Counted from the first letter of the stretch, positions 49,027-62,400 are shown. The stretch is DNA of 64,000 nt from Labia minor (GCA_963082975.1 OY720344.1:79100053-79164052), one strand, 5' to 3'. Notes: a model not told the origin generated them from the sequence alone. A program made the numbers and translations.

Positions 49027-50764
49027 TTTCTATCTCGGAACCATGGACGTAAATAATTACCCAATTTAATTTAAAGTTTTCTAATATTAATTGTTTTATT
49101 TTATTTAATTAAGAATAATTTCATATTTCAGTTACTTTACAAAAGTGATTATCCAGGTCAACTATATTTTCATTTTCAACTACGATTAAAAAATAAATTG
49201 TGTTTACGTATAATAATAAATAAATTCCTTAAAATAGGTTTTGTTTTGTTTTTTTAATGGGGGTGGAAATGCATTTACGCACGCTGTGCCAGACTCCCGT
49301 CAGAAACGGACTACTGGCTAAAATCACCCCCTGCTCCTGGGCCCGCCTGGAACTGTTTATCACATTACTTTAAAATAGGCTTAGTGGCAAGAGTTGTTTC
49401 AACAATTGAATTAAATTGAAGATTTTTTAAATTTAATTATTCAGTTTTTTTATATAAATTTAAAATATGTAGTGTTTTTCAATTCAGAATTTACTTTTTA
49501 GTTAAAATGTATTTATTTATTTACTTATATCTTTTAGATTCATGATAATTTATTCTTTAAGTGTCGCTAATAAAAAATTCATGGATTTTATTATTTATCT
49601 TTATATTAATAAATAATTACAGGTTAAATTAATCATTCCATTTCATTATTATAAATATAAATACATTTATTAGTTATGATTGAAATAATTTATTGACCTC
49701 GAATTTTTTTGTCATTTGACTATCGTAATTGTATATAATTTATACATAAGGTAGAAAACATATATTAAAACAATTTGTTTGTGAATTGGAAATCTTATTA
49801 AATTCCCCCTGTTTTATTTACATTTTTTTTTATGATTCAATTTATTGGAATAATAAATGTAAATATTTTTTTTTTAAATAAAATCGAAAGATTAGAAAGA
49901 ATGAAGGTGATATTATATCATTCGTTTGCGGAAACAATATTTTTAAACTATTTTAATTCTTAATTTTAGTGATGATTTTGTTGAAAAGGATTGTGTGGTT
50001 ATTTTTTCCTGAGATATCTCTTGATCTGGAATTATCTTACATATTCATATCCTTCCTTTCATTTAACCACAGTCATTCAATCTTGAATATAATATATATT
50101 TATATATATATATATTTTTTTTTTTCTTAGAATTTTATTTTTTAATTATAAAATTTCTATATATAATATATAAAAAAGAATTGTGGATAGTTTTAAAAAT
50201 TAAATTAACTATCCAAATTGGTTGGATATTATTATAACAATTGTTAAAAAAGAAATTATCTATTATTTACTAATAATGATTCCTTGGGAAGAAATTAGAA
50301 TAATATAATAATTCAATGAATTGAAAAACTAAGAAAAACAAAAATATTAGATGGAGTGAATGATCTATGAATTGAATAGAATAAATTTCGTAATAGAAAA
50401 GTGTTGATTTGATAGTTATTTGATTTTCAACTCCCATAATAACTTTAATCAAGTAAAATAATTACAAAATTGAGATTATTAATTTTTTTTACCTACAACA
50501 TTTTTCATAGAATACTTTGTTTTATTTACAAAAAATGATCGGGTATCTTCTGTAGAGGTTGATTAATTTAATTAGTTTTGAAGTTTTAAAATGTATGCTA
50601 AAAATGTTATATTATGAGAACATCTTCATAACACAATTACTTTTATATCGTAAATTAAACTCAAAAAATATAAAAATTAATGAGATTAATTGAAGATTTA
50701 AGTTTATGAAAAGAATACATATTTGATTTATGAACATTTCGGATGTTACACCATCATCATATTT
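49027..50764. other. A+T-rich intergenic DNA
   Basis: Only 49255-49355 stands out (G+C-richer, GGGGGTGG at one side and CACCCCC at the other), possibly a transposon scar. No gene. Confidence 0.4.
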
Positions 50765-51375
50765 TTACCGACCGACGATAGTAAGGGAGGTATTGTTTTC
50801 ACACCAAATTTCACATGTGGAGATTTTTACATATCTCCACGAATCATGCATTTTCTAAACAGAAAAAAGTATTTTAGCATGATGTCTGTCCGTCCGTCCG
50901 TCCGTATAGATGTGTACAGCCTGAACGGCTCAACCGATTTTGATGAAATTTGGTATATTTACTTAATGCATCAGTGGGATGAATTGATCAACTTTTGGTG
51001 CAATTCCGGAAACCGGAAGTGGTAGTATTAGCGATCGACTATAGGAAGGAAAGGGTTATTTTCACACCAAAGGAGATTTTTTTATATATCACCACGAATC
51101 ATGCACTTTGTATTGGTTTTATCCTCGAGAAAAATCATATTTATTAGTTTTTTCTTGATTTAAAATTATATGACGTCATCTAGCCATTCATGACGTCACA
51201 GTCTGGTCTTACATATATATTATAAATAAAATAAAATTAAAAATATTTATGTTATATCCATATCTGTTTTTTATTACATTAATAGATATATTAAAATTAT
51301 TTGAAATTGTTTCTGTAGCTGGAAATTAATTTATTTCAAACAGTCGGTCGGTTCGGACCTGGCCACAGGTCAACT
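50765..51375. mobile_element. Family C element, copy C6 (full length)
   Basis: Begins TTACCGACCGACGATAG and ends GGCCACAGGTCAACTTA. It holds the GTCCGTCCGTCCGTCC microsatellite and TGACGTCA blocks. Confidence 0.82.
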
Positions 51376-51548
51376 TATTAAACTTTAATTTTAGTTTACT
51401 TTATTAAAATATTTTCAAATGTGTTTATAGTTAAATCTATTCACAGACACACATTTGATAAATTTTATATCCTTAAATATCAACCAATACTTATATATTA
51501 TATATTAGTGTCTTTATCTAAATTATTACTATTTTGATTCAATAATTT

Positions 51549-52010
51549 AAAACATTTTTCAAAGTTAATAATTCAATTTCAAAGACATATATATTATAAA
51601 CAGTTATGTAGTGGTAAAATAAGAAGTAAGAGAACAGATAGTGGGAGCAAAAAAGTCCTCTTTTAAGCAAACTATTTTTTGCATATAAGTTTTTGTTTTT
51701 TCTTATTCTTACTATATTCAAAATATTATCGAACACAAAATAGAAATTCAAACAGTAGATTTAAATGGGAGTTGTTGAGACATGAAAAAGTACTGGAACG
51801 CGATCCGGTTCTGAAAAAAAGTAAGGGAACGTCGTTCCCCCGCGTTCCCCTCTTAATACACCAGTATATAAACATATATATATATATATATAAAAATAAA
51901 GATGATTATAGGTAGGTGATTATTACAGTAAAGAACTTGCAAGTACAATAAATAGATAATAATTGATATTATATTTAATTATTTAATTATTTAGCATATA
52001 ATTATAATTA
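51549..52010. repeat. Repeat E, copy 1 (with a 270-bp insert)
   Basis: The outer parts match 54979-55215: AACATTTTTCAAAGTTAATA at the left, and GATGATTATAGGTAGGTGAT with AACTTGCAAGTACAATAAAT at the right. Between them this copy has about 270 extra bases, including a palindromic GAACG-rich region (51797-51850). Confidence 0.75.
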
Positions 52011-52670
52011 AATGAATGAATTATAATATTAAATATATTAATAATTAATTATATTGATATAATCTACTGAATTTTTATTATAAAAGATATATTTATTTAT
52101 TTAAAATAAACTTTTTAATCAATCAATTTCTAAAAATTGATTTTATAGCTTATCAATTTGTCGTAAAAATATTTTCTCTTAAACCTATTTATTTATTTAT
52201 GTAATAAATTTTTTATATAATATATAATATATAATTTATATATATCTATATATTATATATTATATATTTTTAATTTTCATTTTTTTAACGTTTAGAATAA
52301 TAAATAATATTTTTAAAAAATACACAATATAAATAATTAGTACCTGGAACACTGACCCTTTAAAATATTGTTTTACAATTCTTCAATTATATTTTACAAT
52401 TATTAAATGTTACATCATTGCATCAATCTGATTAAAATGAATGGAACTTGGGGTTCTCAATAATAATAAATAATAAATAATATTTTAGTGAAAAAATATT
52501 AAAAATTATAAAACTATCTAAAAATTAATTAATAAAAGAACAATTAATAAATAAATATAAATTAATAATTTAATAAAAAATAAACGGGAAAATGGATTAA
52601 AAAAAATAAAATTAACTACTAAAAATTTATATGAATTTACAAAAACTTAGAAAAAACAGATTAAAATTAG

Positions 52671-53336
52671 CTGGAGTGTCTCCACTCGACTATCTCGCAA
52701 TTTGAATTGGATTAAATAACATAATATTTATATTTAAATTTAATTTAATTAATTATAAATTATAAATAATAAATAATAAATATTAAACAAGCGCATGTTT
52801 GGCTTTTTGTTGATGGCACCACGTCACGTGTTGGCGCGTGAGATTTGCAGTGTTAAAAAATTAATTCTGGTAATTTCAGCGAATCAATCAAGCTGAAATT
52901 CTATATATAGCAGTTTTATACAATTATTAATCATGTGAAAAATTATCAAACATATATTTTTATTTTTACGGTCACTTTAGAGGAAAAAAAATCAAAACGT
53001 TGTAGGTAATGACCCTCTTCCGGTTGAGCTACATTTCTCAAAAGTTGATAGAAAACTATGAATTTTGAATAATGTCCATGTACCAAATTTCATCATTCTA
53101 GCTCAAACCGTTTTTGCGTAATCTTGCCTACATACATACACACACACATACACACATACACACATACACACATACACACATACACACATACACACATACA
53201 CACATACACACACACACACAGACATTTTTCTCAACCTTAGTGAAAATGATTCAGGAACCTTCAAAACGTATAAAAACATCAAAATCTCAACATCGAAAAT
53301 TTTCGTGATCGCAATACTATCTCTGGCGAGATAGTA
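52671..53336. mobile_element. Family A element, copy A8 (most complete)
   Basis: All family landmarks in order: hairpin CTGGAGTGTCTCCACTCG, ACTATCTCGC, A+T block, CACGTCACGTGTTGGCGCG, CTATATATAGCAG, GACCCTCTTCCGGTT, microsatellite (53128-53220), and GGCGAGATAGTA. It can serve as the family reference. Confidence 0.82.
53128..53220. repeat. (CACACATA)n microsatellite in copy A8
   Basis: Repeated CACACATA/CATACACA units. The apparent His-Thr-rich frame over it is an artefact. Confidence 0.9.
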
Positions 53337-53572
53337 AAAATTATTTTGAAAATATCATAAATAAACTTACAATGTTTGCAAGAGAAATAAGAAAAACTTT
53401 TAGATTTTTTTTGGTGAAAGATTAATAAATATATTTCGTAATGTAATTGTAAAATATTATTAAAATAAATATTTTTAATTTTATTTCGAAATTAAATAAA
53501 AAATTTTAAAATATTTTAAATATAAAAAAAATATTAATACATTTTCAATTAAAAAAGAATGGCAAGAGGCAA

Positions 53573-53720
53573 ATATGGATGACTTAGTTACGTCATATAA
53601 AATTAAATTAAGAAAAAACTAATGTAGATGATTTATCTCCAGGCTGAAACCAATACAGATCGATTTGTATTTATAAATATTATATATGGTGTGAATTTCA
53701 AAACAATCCTTCGAGCGGTT
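53573..53720. mobile_element. Degenerate family C remnant
   Basis: Retains TTACGTCATATAAAATTAAA, TAAGAAAAAACTAAT and ACCAATACA in family C order, without ends. Confidence 0.45.
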
Positions 53721-54470
53721 AATTAATAAATTAATTACAAAATATACAAATATATATATATATATATATATATACAATTTTTGCTAGTAAGATAAGATAA
53801 GATTTTATATATATAGCTCAAGTCTTGTTCAAATAAAATATTTTTGTGTGAACTTATAATATATACAATTTAACTAATCTGAATGATATAAAAGGGGATA
53901 TACTACATAGAATTAAAAAATAACTAAGAATTTAAATTAAAAAAGTTTTTAATTGTGGATGAAATAAAGAAGAATTAAATTGAAATAAAAAAAAACTGAA
54001 AGATATTTGATTTATCCTAAAATTTAGATTGATTTTTTATGTAGTTAAGTATTTATAGTTTTTATTTGTAAATGAAAGATATTTTTAAAATTTCCAAACC
54101 AAAGATAAAAATCAATGTTTATACATTTTAAAATATGACAGAAATATAAAACTTTTTAACTAAATTTTTATTTTTTGTACATTCCTATAAACATGAAAAA
54201 GCTCTTATTTTGGGACACATTCTTTCAGCGTTAGAAATTAGAATATAATCAATCAATAATTTTTATCCCTGTCTCGATGATGTATTATTATTTTTTTTTT
54301 CTTCTCTTTAACGAAATGCAATTTGAAGATTTTTATTTTAATAACCAAGTGGTTGTCCTTGGGAATCAACATCTCATCATATTTTTTTTTATTTTTAATC
54401 GCTCTTAAAATGAAAGAGAGACTTGGTGGATAAACCGGACTACGTCATAGTTATCTCGAACTCAACTAGT
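53721..54470. other. A+T-rich region upstream of the 54-kb gene
   Basis: Contains a (TA)n tract at about 53750-53774. No gene. Confidence 0.5.
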
Positions 54471-54473
54471 ATG

Positions 54474-54480
54474 TATAAAA
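54474..54480 (+). promoter_or_regulatory. TATA box of the 54-kb gene
   Basis: TATAAAA 60 bases before the ATG. The surrounding 54420-54540 is markedly less A+T-rich than its flanks, as at the other secreted genes. Confidence 0.6.
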
Positions 54481-54540
54481 CCAAATGACGATCGTTTGAG
54501 CGGCGAGTCTGACTTTGTAAGTGGACTGGAATAAAGGAAA

Positions 54541-57500
54541 ATGATATCCCGTGTGGTTATAGTGAGCCTGTGTATTGGACTATTGCTCTTCAATGCATCC
54601 ACAAATGCACAATTAAACAATGGTAAGTACATCTGAAGTTTAATTTAAAATTAATAAGTTTTTTTATTTATTAATTTCTAATATAATTTGAATTGTAAAG
54701 GATTTAATATTCTTTAGGATAACATATATATATATATATATAAATTATAGTAAAAGTGAACCCCCCCCCCACACACACACATAGAAAAGACAAATAAATC
54801 AATTAATTTAAATTATATTATTAATGAATGTTTATATTTTAAGTTTATCTTTTTTATAGTGTTAAATAAAGTTAAAAAAAGATAATCTTAGTTTTATAAA
54901 ATGTTTCATATCTTCATCTTTAGGTTTCCTTATATTTCATTATAATAATAAAATAAAAAACCCGTATATCAAAACATTAAAACATTTTTCAAAGTTAATA
55001 ATTCAATTTAAAAGACATATAAATATATATGTATATAAAGATAAAGATGATTATAGGTAGGTGATTATTACAGCCAAGAACTTGCAAGTACAATAAATAT
55101 ATAATAAAATTGATATTATCTTTAATTATTTAGCATATATTTATAATTAAATGAATGAAATAATAATAAATAATATTAAATATATTAATAATTAATAATT
55201 TTAGAATCTATTGAATTTCCATTTTTATTTTAAAAGATAAATTTTAAATTAACTTTTTAATCGATCAATGCATAAAAAATAAAAATAAATTATTATATTC
55301 CATTATTACATATACAATAAAATATATAATAAATTTGATTCAAATTGATGAAATTAAACAATAAATGAGAACAGGTAAAAGAAATGAAACTTTTAATAAA
55401 CTGATTGAAATAAAATAAGTGAAAAGCTATTACATGCAGAATTTCATCAAAATACTAGGTAACCCTTCGAGGTACAGAGTGTAGAGCTCCTTTCTAGGTG
55501 CGAAAAAACTGAAGACGGTCCGAGGAGCTAGTATAACAAAAGAATTATTTAATAGACATAATTGTATATTTTTCTTGATAAATAATCTAAATGATTCAGA
55601 AAAAAACATATTTTTCATATTTTAATGCTAAATAATTTAATTATTGATTTATTTAAATTGAAAAAGTTTTAAAAATATTTAGATTTTGTAATTAATTAAT
55701 TGTTTATATATTTTCAAGAATATAGTATATAATTAGTAAAGATTATGAAAATTATACAATATTTTTATAGATTATTATTTTCTTTAATATTGTGATTTTA
55801 TCAAAATTAATTAGTCTGGCTAATTTCTTCCATTCTCCTATTTTTATCTTCCAAATTCTAAATAATCTATAGACCATAAGTATATAACAAAGAGCTTCAA
55901 AAATTCGCCATAAATCGGACGAAAAATTATTTAAGTTCGATGCTATTTAATCATCTGTTAATGTCTAACTAGGTTCATAGAATCCATCCGTACAATAGTA
56001 TTTACAAATTGATTAAAATATATTTAAATATTTATTTTAATTGGAAATAAATAACCAATCAAATATCATTTAATTTTAACTCAATTAATTTATTTTAAAG
56101 CTATCATTTTAATTAATTTAATGAATTTTTTAAGGCAATCTTCTAATAAAAATAGAAAGATTCGAAATTTCTTTATCATTTTAAATGATTTAAATAAATA
56201 AAGATATTGTTTTTAAAAAAATTATATGTAATTTAATAATAATATTTATATTATATTATTATTATTTTTTTTAATAAGCTACCTGGATTAAATGTAATAT
56301 TTTAAATTTGATATCCTTTGATATATATTGACTACTTATATTAATTATACTTTAACTAAGAAAAAAAAATTAAAATGATTTTCTCTAAAATTGAGACCTA
56401 TAAAGTGTTTGGCTTTCACCTCAAAAATCCCCTAAACAAATTTGTTCAGTCCGTCAAGCATATGCTACAATATCATTTTATTGGTATCCTAAACTTTTTG
56501 TGGGCCACTTGATTACAGTTATATTAAATATATATTATATTAATCGCTACAACAAAGAAACGATTTTTTGAGACCTTGAAAGCGATATGGATATGTGAAT
56601 TGTTCATTAAATATTTAAAGTTTAATCATTTATTAAGTGGTGTTTTTTTTTGCGGTCAATACATGAATTTCATAAAAATTCTCTGGTCATTTTACAAGAT
56701 CAGAAAAACATAGATAACCTTCATATAATTTTTGCTACTATAATAGTTTGTAAGAAGAAATATATTTATTATTATTATATCTTATTTTAATTATTATTTG
56801 TGATAAGCAAAATTTAGTAGTAGTTGATAATTATTTTATGAATATAGAAACATAATAAATATTTAATGATCTTTATAAATTTTAATTTTAGGACGAAGAG
56901 AACGTCGTGGTTTGATTGGTGGCATCCTCGGTACAGCTAGCAAGGTCCTTGACCCTTTGGGTATTTTACCACATAAAACAGGCGCTGAAGCGCATAGTCA
57001 TAGTTTCAGTCTGGGTGGTAATTTACTTGGAATCAGCGGAAGCCTAAGTTCTTCACATGCAAACTCAGCCAGTGGAGGAGGGGGCGACGGAGGATCCTTC
57101 GCTAATGCAAATGCAAATGCCAATGCCAACGCTGGCCAACACGGCTACTATAATCAACAAGGCTCTCAAGCATCCAGTTCTGCTCAAGCAAATGCTGGAG
57201 GACAATATAGTTCACCTGGTTTCGTCAATTCAGGGGCTAATGCCAATGCCGGAGGACAACAATATTATCAACCACCCCCTCCACCTCCAGCTGTTTATTC
57301 CTCATCCAATGCTCAAGCTAATGCTGGAGGCCAGCAATATTATCAACCACCACCTCCACCCGTTTACTCCTCTTCCAATGCCCAGGCTAATGCTCATGCC
57401 AATGCAGGAGTGCAACAATATTATCAACCAGTACCACCACCACCCCCACCCGTTTACTCCTCATCCAATGCTCAAGCTAATGCTCAAGCCAATGCTGGAG

Positions 57501-58127
57501 TGCAGCATTATCAACCACCTCCTCCTCCTCCACCTATTTACTCTTCATCGAATGCTCAAGCTAATGCTAATGCTCATGCCAATGCTGGAGGACAACAATA
57601 TTATCAACCGCCACCTCCTCCACCCCCTTCATCCGTTCACTCCTCCTCGAATGCACAAGCCAATAGTCAATCAAATACTGGAGGACAATTATATCAGCCA
57701 AGACCACCACCGATTAATCCGACATTTACTCATGGTAATGCTAATGTTGGAGATCACTATACTCCACCACTAGAACACAGTAAGCCTGTAAAGGAACCAA
57801 TCACTGGTTTATCCGAAAATCAGTCTCAATTGCATGGTTCTTTACATAAAGAGGATCCGGATAGTATAGCAGGTAATTTTCTCTCTTAATGAATAATATA
57901 ATTACTTAATATAAACAAAAAATTATTTCTAACTTGATTTATTGATTTTAGAAAATGGATCAAGCCAATATACAGTTAGTGGTACAAGACCCAACTCTGA
58001 TAAAGTAGATTATGAAACAATCAAAATTGATGAGATATTCGATCTTCGGCGATTATCTGGAGAAAGACAAGCAGTACGAACAAAATCAAAATCATCTGCT
58101 AAATCTGACTCTATAATTTTTGAATAG
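54541..58127 (+). CDS. Secreted Asn/Ala/Gln/Pro-repeat protein (412 residues, three exons)
   Basis: Exons are 54541-54622, 56892-57872 and 57952-58127; both introns are phase 1 (donors GTAAGT and GTAATT; acceptors TTTTAG and GATTTTAG). Residues 1-23 are a signal peptide (VVIVSLCIGLLLFNAS core). Exon 2 opens with a tetrabasic-like site GRRERR (28-33). A hydrophobic glycine-rich segment follows (GLIGGILG, DPLGIL), then SSSHANSASGGGG and ANANANANA. Next come about six tandem units of 22-30 residues with consensus YSSSNAQANA, optional HANA/QANA, GG, QQYYQ, then 5-7 prolines (bases about 57180-57720). The C-terminal exon is non-repetitive and charged (DKVDYETIKIDEIFDLRRLSG, basic tail). Intron 1 contains copies of repeats E and D. 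The pattern fits an extracellular fibrous, silk-like or cuticular protein; no family name assigned. Confidence 0.85.
54979..55215. repeat. Repeat E, copy 2, in intron 1 of the 54-kb gene
   Basis: Same unit as 51549-52010 but without the internal 270-bp block. Confidence 0.75.
55370..55545. repeat. Repeat D, copy 2, in intron 1 of the 54-kb gene
   Basis: Collinear with 45460-45650 (ACTGATTGAAA, ATACTAGGTA, GAGGTACAG, TTTCTAGGTG). Confidence 0.55.
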
Positions 58128-59487
58128 AATCTATTAAAATGTTATAAATTTATATATTTCAAATTAAACTTGAATTTACACATACATTCCAATTGAAAAT
58201 GTTTAATAATTTAAAATTTGTTACAATTATTTGAGTTTATCTCATGGATTGAATGATATTATTTTTGAAAAAAAACCTTGATTGATACATATATTGAACT
58301 ATTTAAATTCATCTAGTCCAGTATTAAAATACAATCATCTTCATTTCAATATTTTATTGTTTAGCTCATATATTTTAGCATTTTATATGATATATAATAT
58401 ATTGACCAAACAACGTATATTATATGATGCTAAATTATTTTTTGTTAACTCAACAGTAATTTTAAGAGCATATTAACTTAATTCTTATATGTATTATTTA
58501 TTTTTATATATCAATAAGACAAGTGATTTGTACTGATAAAATTTTATATTATTTTACAAATTTTATAATAAATTAAAAAGGGAAAAATGAAAAAAATAAA
58601 TTTTTTTTTACATTTATTTATTAATTATATTTATTAATCATAAAATTATATAAATTTTTAATAAGTTATATTATAGAAAAAAAAAAATTAATAACTTTAT
58701 ATAAATAAATTAAAGGAACAGAAATAAATATCATTTAAAGTAAAATCTAAAATAAAATTAAGATAGGAGTTAAAGAATGAAATAAAAAAGTTGGTGACTT
58801 ATATTAATCAAGATGAGTAAAAAAATGTAATCATCAAATTAATTGTGACTAGCTAGAATATTTTTCTAAATAATAATATATTTTAATTCTAATATATATT
58901 ATATATTAAACATATCCAATAACCAAAAGAGAGAATATAGAATTTATAAATTTAATGTAATTTTTAATTACGAAGTATATTAAATATAATATAATCTCAT
59001 ATAAAACATTTCCCGATTCTAATAAATTTATCAGTCAGAAATATAAAAATTTTAATCTCATTTAATTCAATCCACAACCATATTATTATCAAAAAATCTA
59101 TTTAAGGGTTAACAAATTTCAAAAATAAATTGTATAGAATTAAGAGAGAAACTTCTAAAATTATTTTAAGTAAAATACAAAGTTAAGAGAAATAAAACGG
59201 ATAATCAATCTCTCTTAAAGCAGTAAGTAATTTGTGTGAGTTCAATAATGCTTCAAAGTAAGATAATAAAGATTAAAAAAAAATTATAAAAATAGGAAAG
59301 CAAATTCCACAAAATTTCATAATTTATTTAACATAAATATAAACAATCTTTGGAAGGTTTATGATTAAAAACATGATTTATTTTGTTAAAAGAGTTGCTT
59401 TGTCATTTCATAATAAAATAATTTATATCTTAATAATAAATAAATGTAAAATAATAAATAAATAAAAATTACAATTGAATTTTATCT
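58128..59487. other. Convergent intergenic region
   Basis: The 3' ends of the secreted gene (+) and the transporter (-) face each other across this A+T-rich stretch. A minus-strand AATAAA at 59377-59382 may serve the transporter. Nothing else seen. Confidence 0.5.
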
Positions 59488-62400
59488 CTAAAATTCAGTA
59501 TCACTAAGTGCTCGTCCTTTTGTCTCAATTGGAAGACAATAACATGCTACAGCAGCTAAAAGAGACATTGAAGTGTATACACCAGTGGCCGCTGAAATTG
59601 ATGTCTGCATAAGAACCTTGAAAATAAAATAACACTTTAAGTTAAATCTCTCGTATAATTAATTATTATAACAATATATACATGAAATGCTATTGTTTAA
59701 ATATTTGAATACGATTTAATTTAAACAATAATTCAATTAATTTTAGTTTATTTTACTAACTTGAGCAACGTAAGGGGTAATCATTGCTCCAAATCTTGCC
59801 ATAGCAGAACAAGTGCCAACCCCCACAGCACGTAGGGTAGTCGGATATACCTCTGGAGTGTATACATAGGCAGCTTGAAAAACTCCAGCTATAATACCTC
59901 TAGCTAAAAATAAAATAGCTGTCAATGCCATACGACTGAAAAAAAGGAAAATTTAAATTTATTAAAATCTATGATTAATTATTATAATTTGTTATAATAA
60001 CACAACCCAACACATAATCTCCTTTTTAATATAATATAAAATAATTTTTAATATTAATTTACAATCCTTGTGTGAATACTTACTTCTGTGTGCAGATAAA
60101 AAGAAATCCAAGACAGGCACTGAAGACAATAAACTGAATGGCCATTGTTCTTCGACGGCCGAAACGATCCAATACCAAGATTGTTAAAAATATACCTATA
60201 GGTTGAAAATATTCAGTAGTTACTATTTATTCAAAGTAAATAAAAAAAATGGAAATAAATTTTTGAGTAACTTTTGAAAAGTAATTGAATTTTTTATATA
60301 AAATCATGTTTTTATTTCACGTTATTAATTAATTTATTAAGAATTCTAACAAGGTAAGTTATTCGGTTTTTTTTTAAATTCTGTTGTACAAATATGCACA
60401 ATAAGTCTTCAATTCATTATATGTAATTATTATTTAATTTATGTAATTTATTTATGAGAAATATTAATTAAATCCAGTTTGAATTTCAACTTGGAATTGA
60501 GAATAAGTAATAAAACCTGGGAATTCAGCTAATGTAGTCCATAAAAGATCAATATAATCTTGAGCAGTTAATTCACGACAAGCAGTTTCATTAATATTTA
60601 TATTAACAGTAGCATTTTGACAACCAGCAGCTTCATATAATTCTGTACTCATTAATACCAAACCATAATAACAGAATGCACATGCACTCCTGGGGAAAAA
60701 AAAATTAATTTTTAAAATTACAAATTCAGATAATTTAAGATATTTTATGTTTTCATTATATACGAAAATAATAATTTGTAATAAATTATATATAATTTTA
60801 ATGAATAAACATGAAAATTCATGATTTATAAATTTATATAAAATACGTTAGATATAAAAAGATATTTCAATTCAAATCTAGTTAAAAATCTAATTATAAA
60901 AATTAATATAATAATCTAATTGATAGAAAAGTTTTTATTTTTAACATGTTTAATATCAAATTAGTTTTTTCGAAATTGTATTTTAAATACTTAATTAAAT
61001 GTAAATAAATAATAATATAAAAATTTAAATATTTTATTTTAACATACCAGATTAACCATAAAAGAAGAGAAGTGACACGAAGGGATGGTTTTAGTAGATC
61101 TTTCACTCGACCTCTACTCCCAAGTGAAGCTGTTGTTTCATCAACTACAAGTCGTCCGAGTGGCATTGGTTTGCCATTTTCCTTCGCTACTTTTTCAAGA
61201 GTTTCAAGGGCTTTATCTGCTTGACCACTAGCGACATGAAAACGAGCACTCTCTGGTAACCACTAAAATTCTTTTTTAATCAATTTTTTTGATAAATTAA
61301 TTAATACATATTAATATATGATCAATCTTACCGGAGTAATGAATGCAAATGCAAATAATGGAATTGATGAAAGTCCAAGTAGCCATTGCCAACCAAGATT
61401 AGGCATGACTATTAAAGCCAGGAGAACTTCCATACAAGCGCCAAGTGCCCAAAAACACTATATATAATACAAATGGATAATATGTATACAATATATTAAA
61501 TAAGTGTTGAGGGTAATTCATTTTTAAGAAATTTTTTACAAACTAATAGCATTAAATTGACTATATATTTCCAAAATACACAATGTATTATTTTTAAAAT
61601 AAGTTGACCTGTGGCCAGGTCCGAACCGACCGACGGTTTGAAGTAAATTAATTTCCAGCTACAGAAACAATTTCAAATAATTTTAATCTATCTATTAATG
61701 TACTAAAAAACAGATATGGATAGAACATAAATATTTTTAATTTTATTTTATTTATAATATATAGCTGAAGTAGCCGGCGTTACCCGAGGCTGTGACGTCA
61801 TGAAGGGCTGGGTGACGTCATATAATTTTAAATTAAGAAAAACATAATGAAGATGATTTTTCCCGAGGATAAAACCAATACATTCGTGGTGATATGTAAA
61901 AAAATCTCCTCGTGTGAAATTTGGTGTGAAAATAACCCTTCCCTTCCTATCGTCGATCGCTAATACTACCACTTCCGGTTTCCGGATTTGTACCAAAAGT
62001 TGATCAATTCATCCCACTGATGCATTAAGTAAATATACCAAATTTCATCAAAATCGGTTGAGCCGTTCAGGCTGTACACATCTATACGGACAGACGGAAG
62101 GACGGACGGACGGACAGACATCATGCTAAAAATACTTTTTTCTGTTAAGAAAATGCATGATTCGTGGAGATATGTAAAAATCTCCTCATGTGAAATTTGG
62201 TGTGAAAACAATACCTCCCTTACTATCGTCGGTCGGTAAAAACAACATCGCATATGAATTAAATTAAATTTCTTGTGTTAATGAGGGGTGGATGTTCTTG
62301 TAAGTATATATATAATTATTTTTTTTAAAAATTATAAATAAATACACATTAAATAAAATTTGTATATTTGTATATATATATATATATATGAATATTTTAA

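Noticed and set aside
53114..53308. His/Thr-rich 64-residue frame
   Set aside because: Translation of the CACACATA microsatellite in family A.
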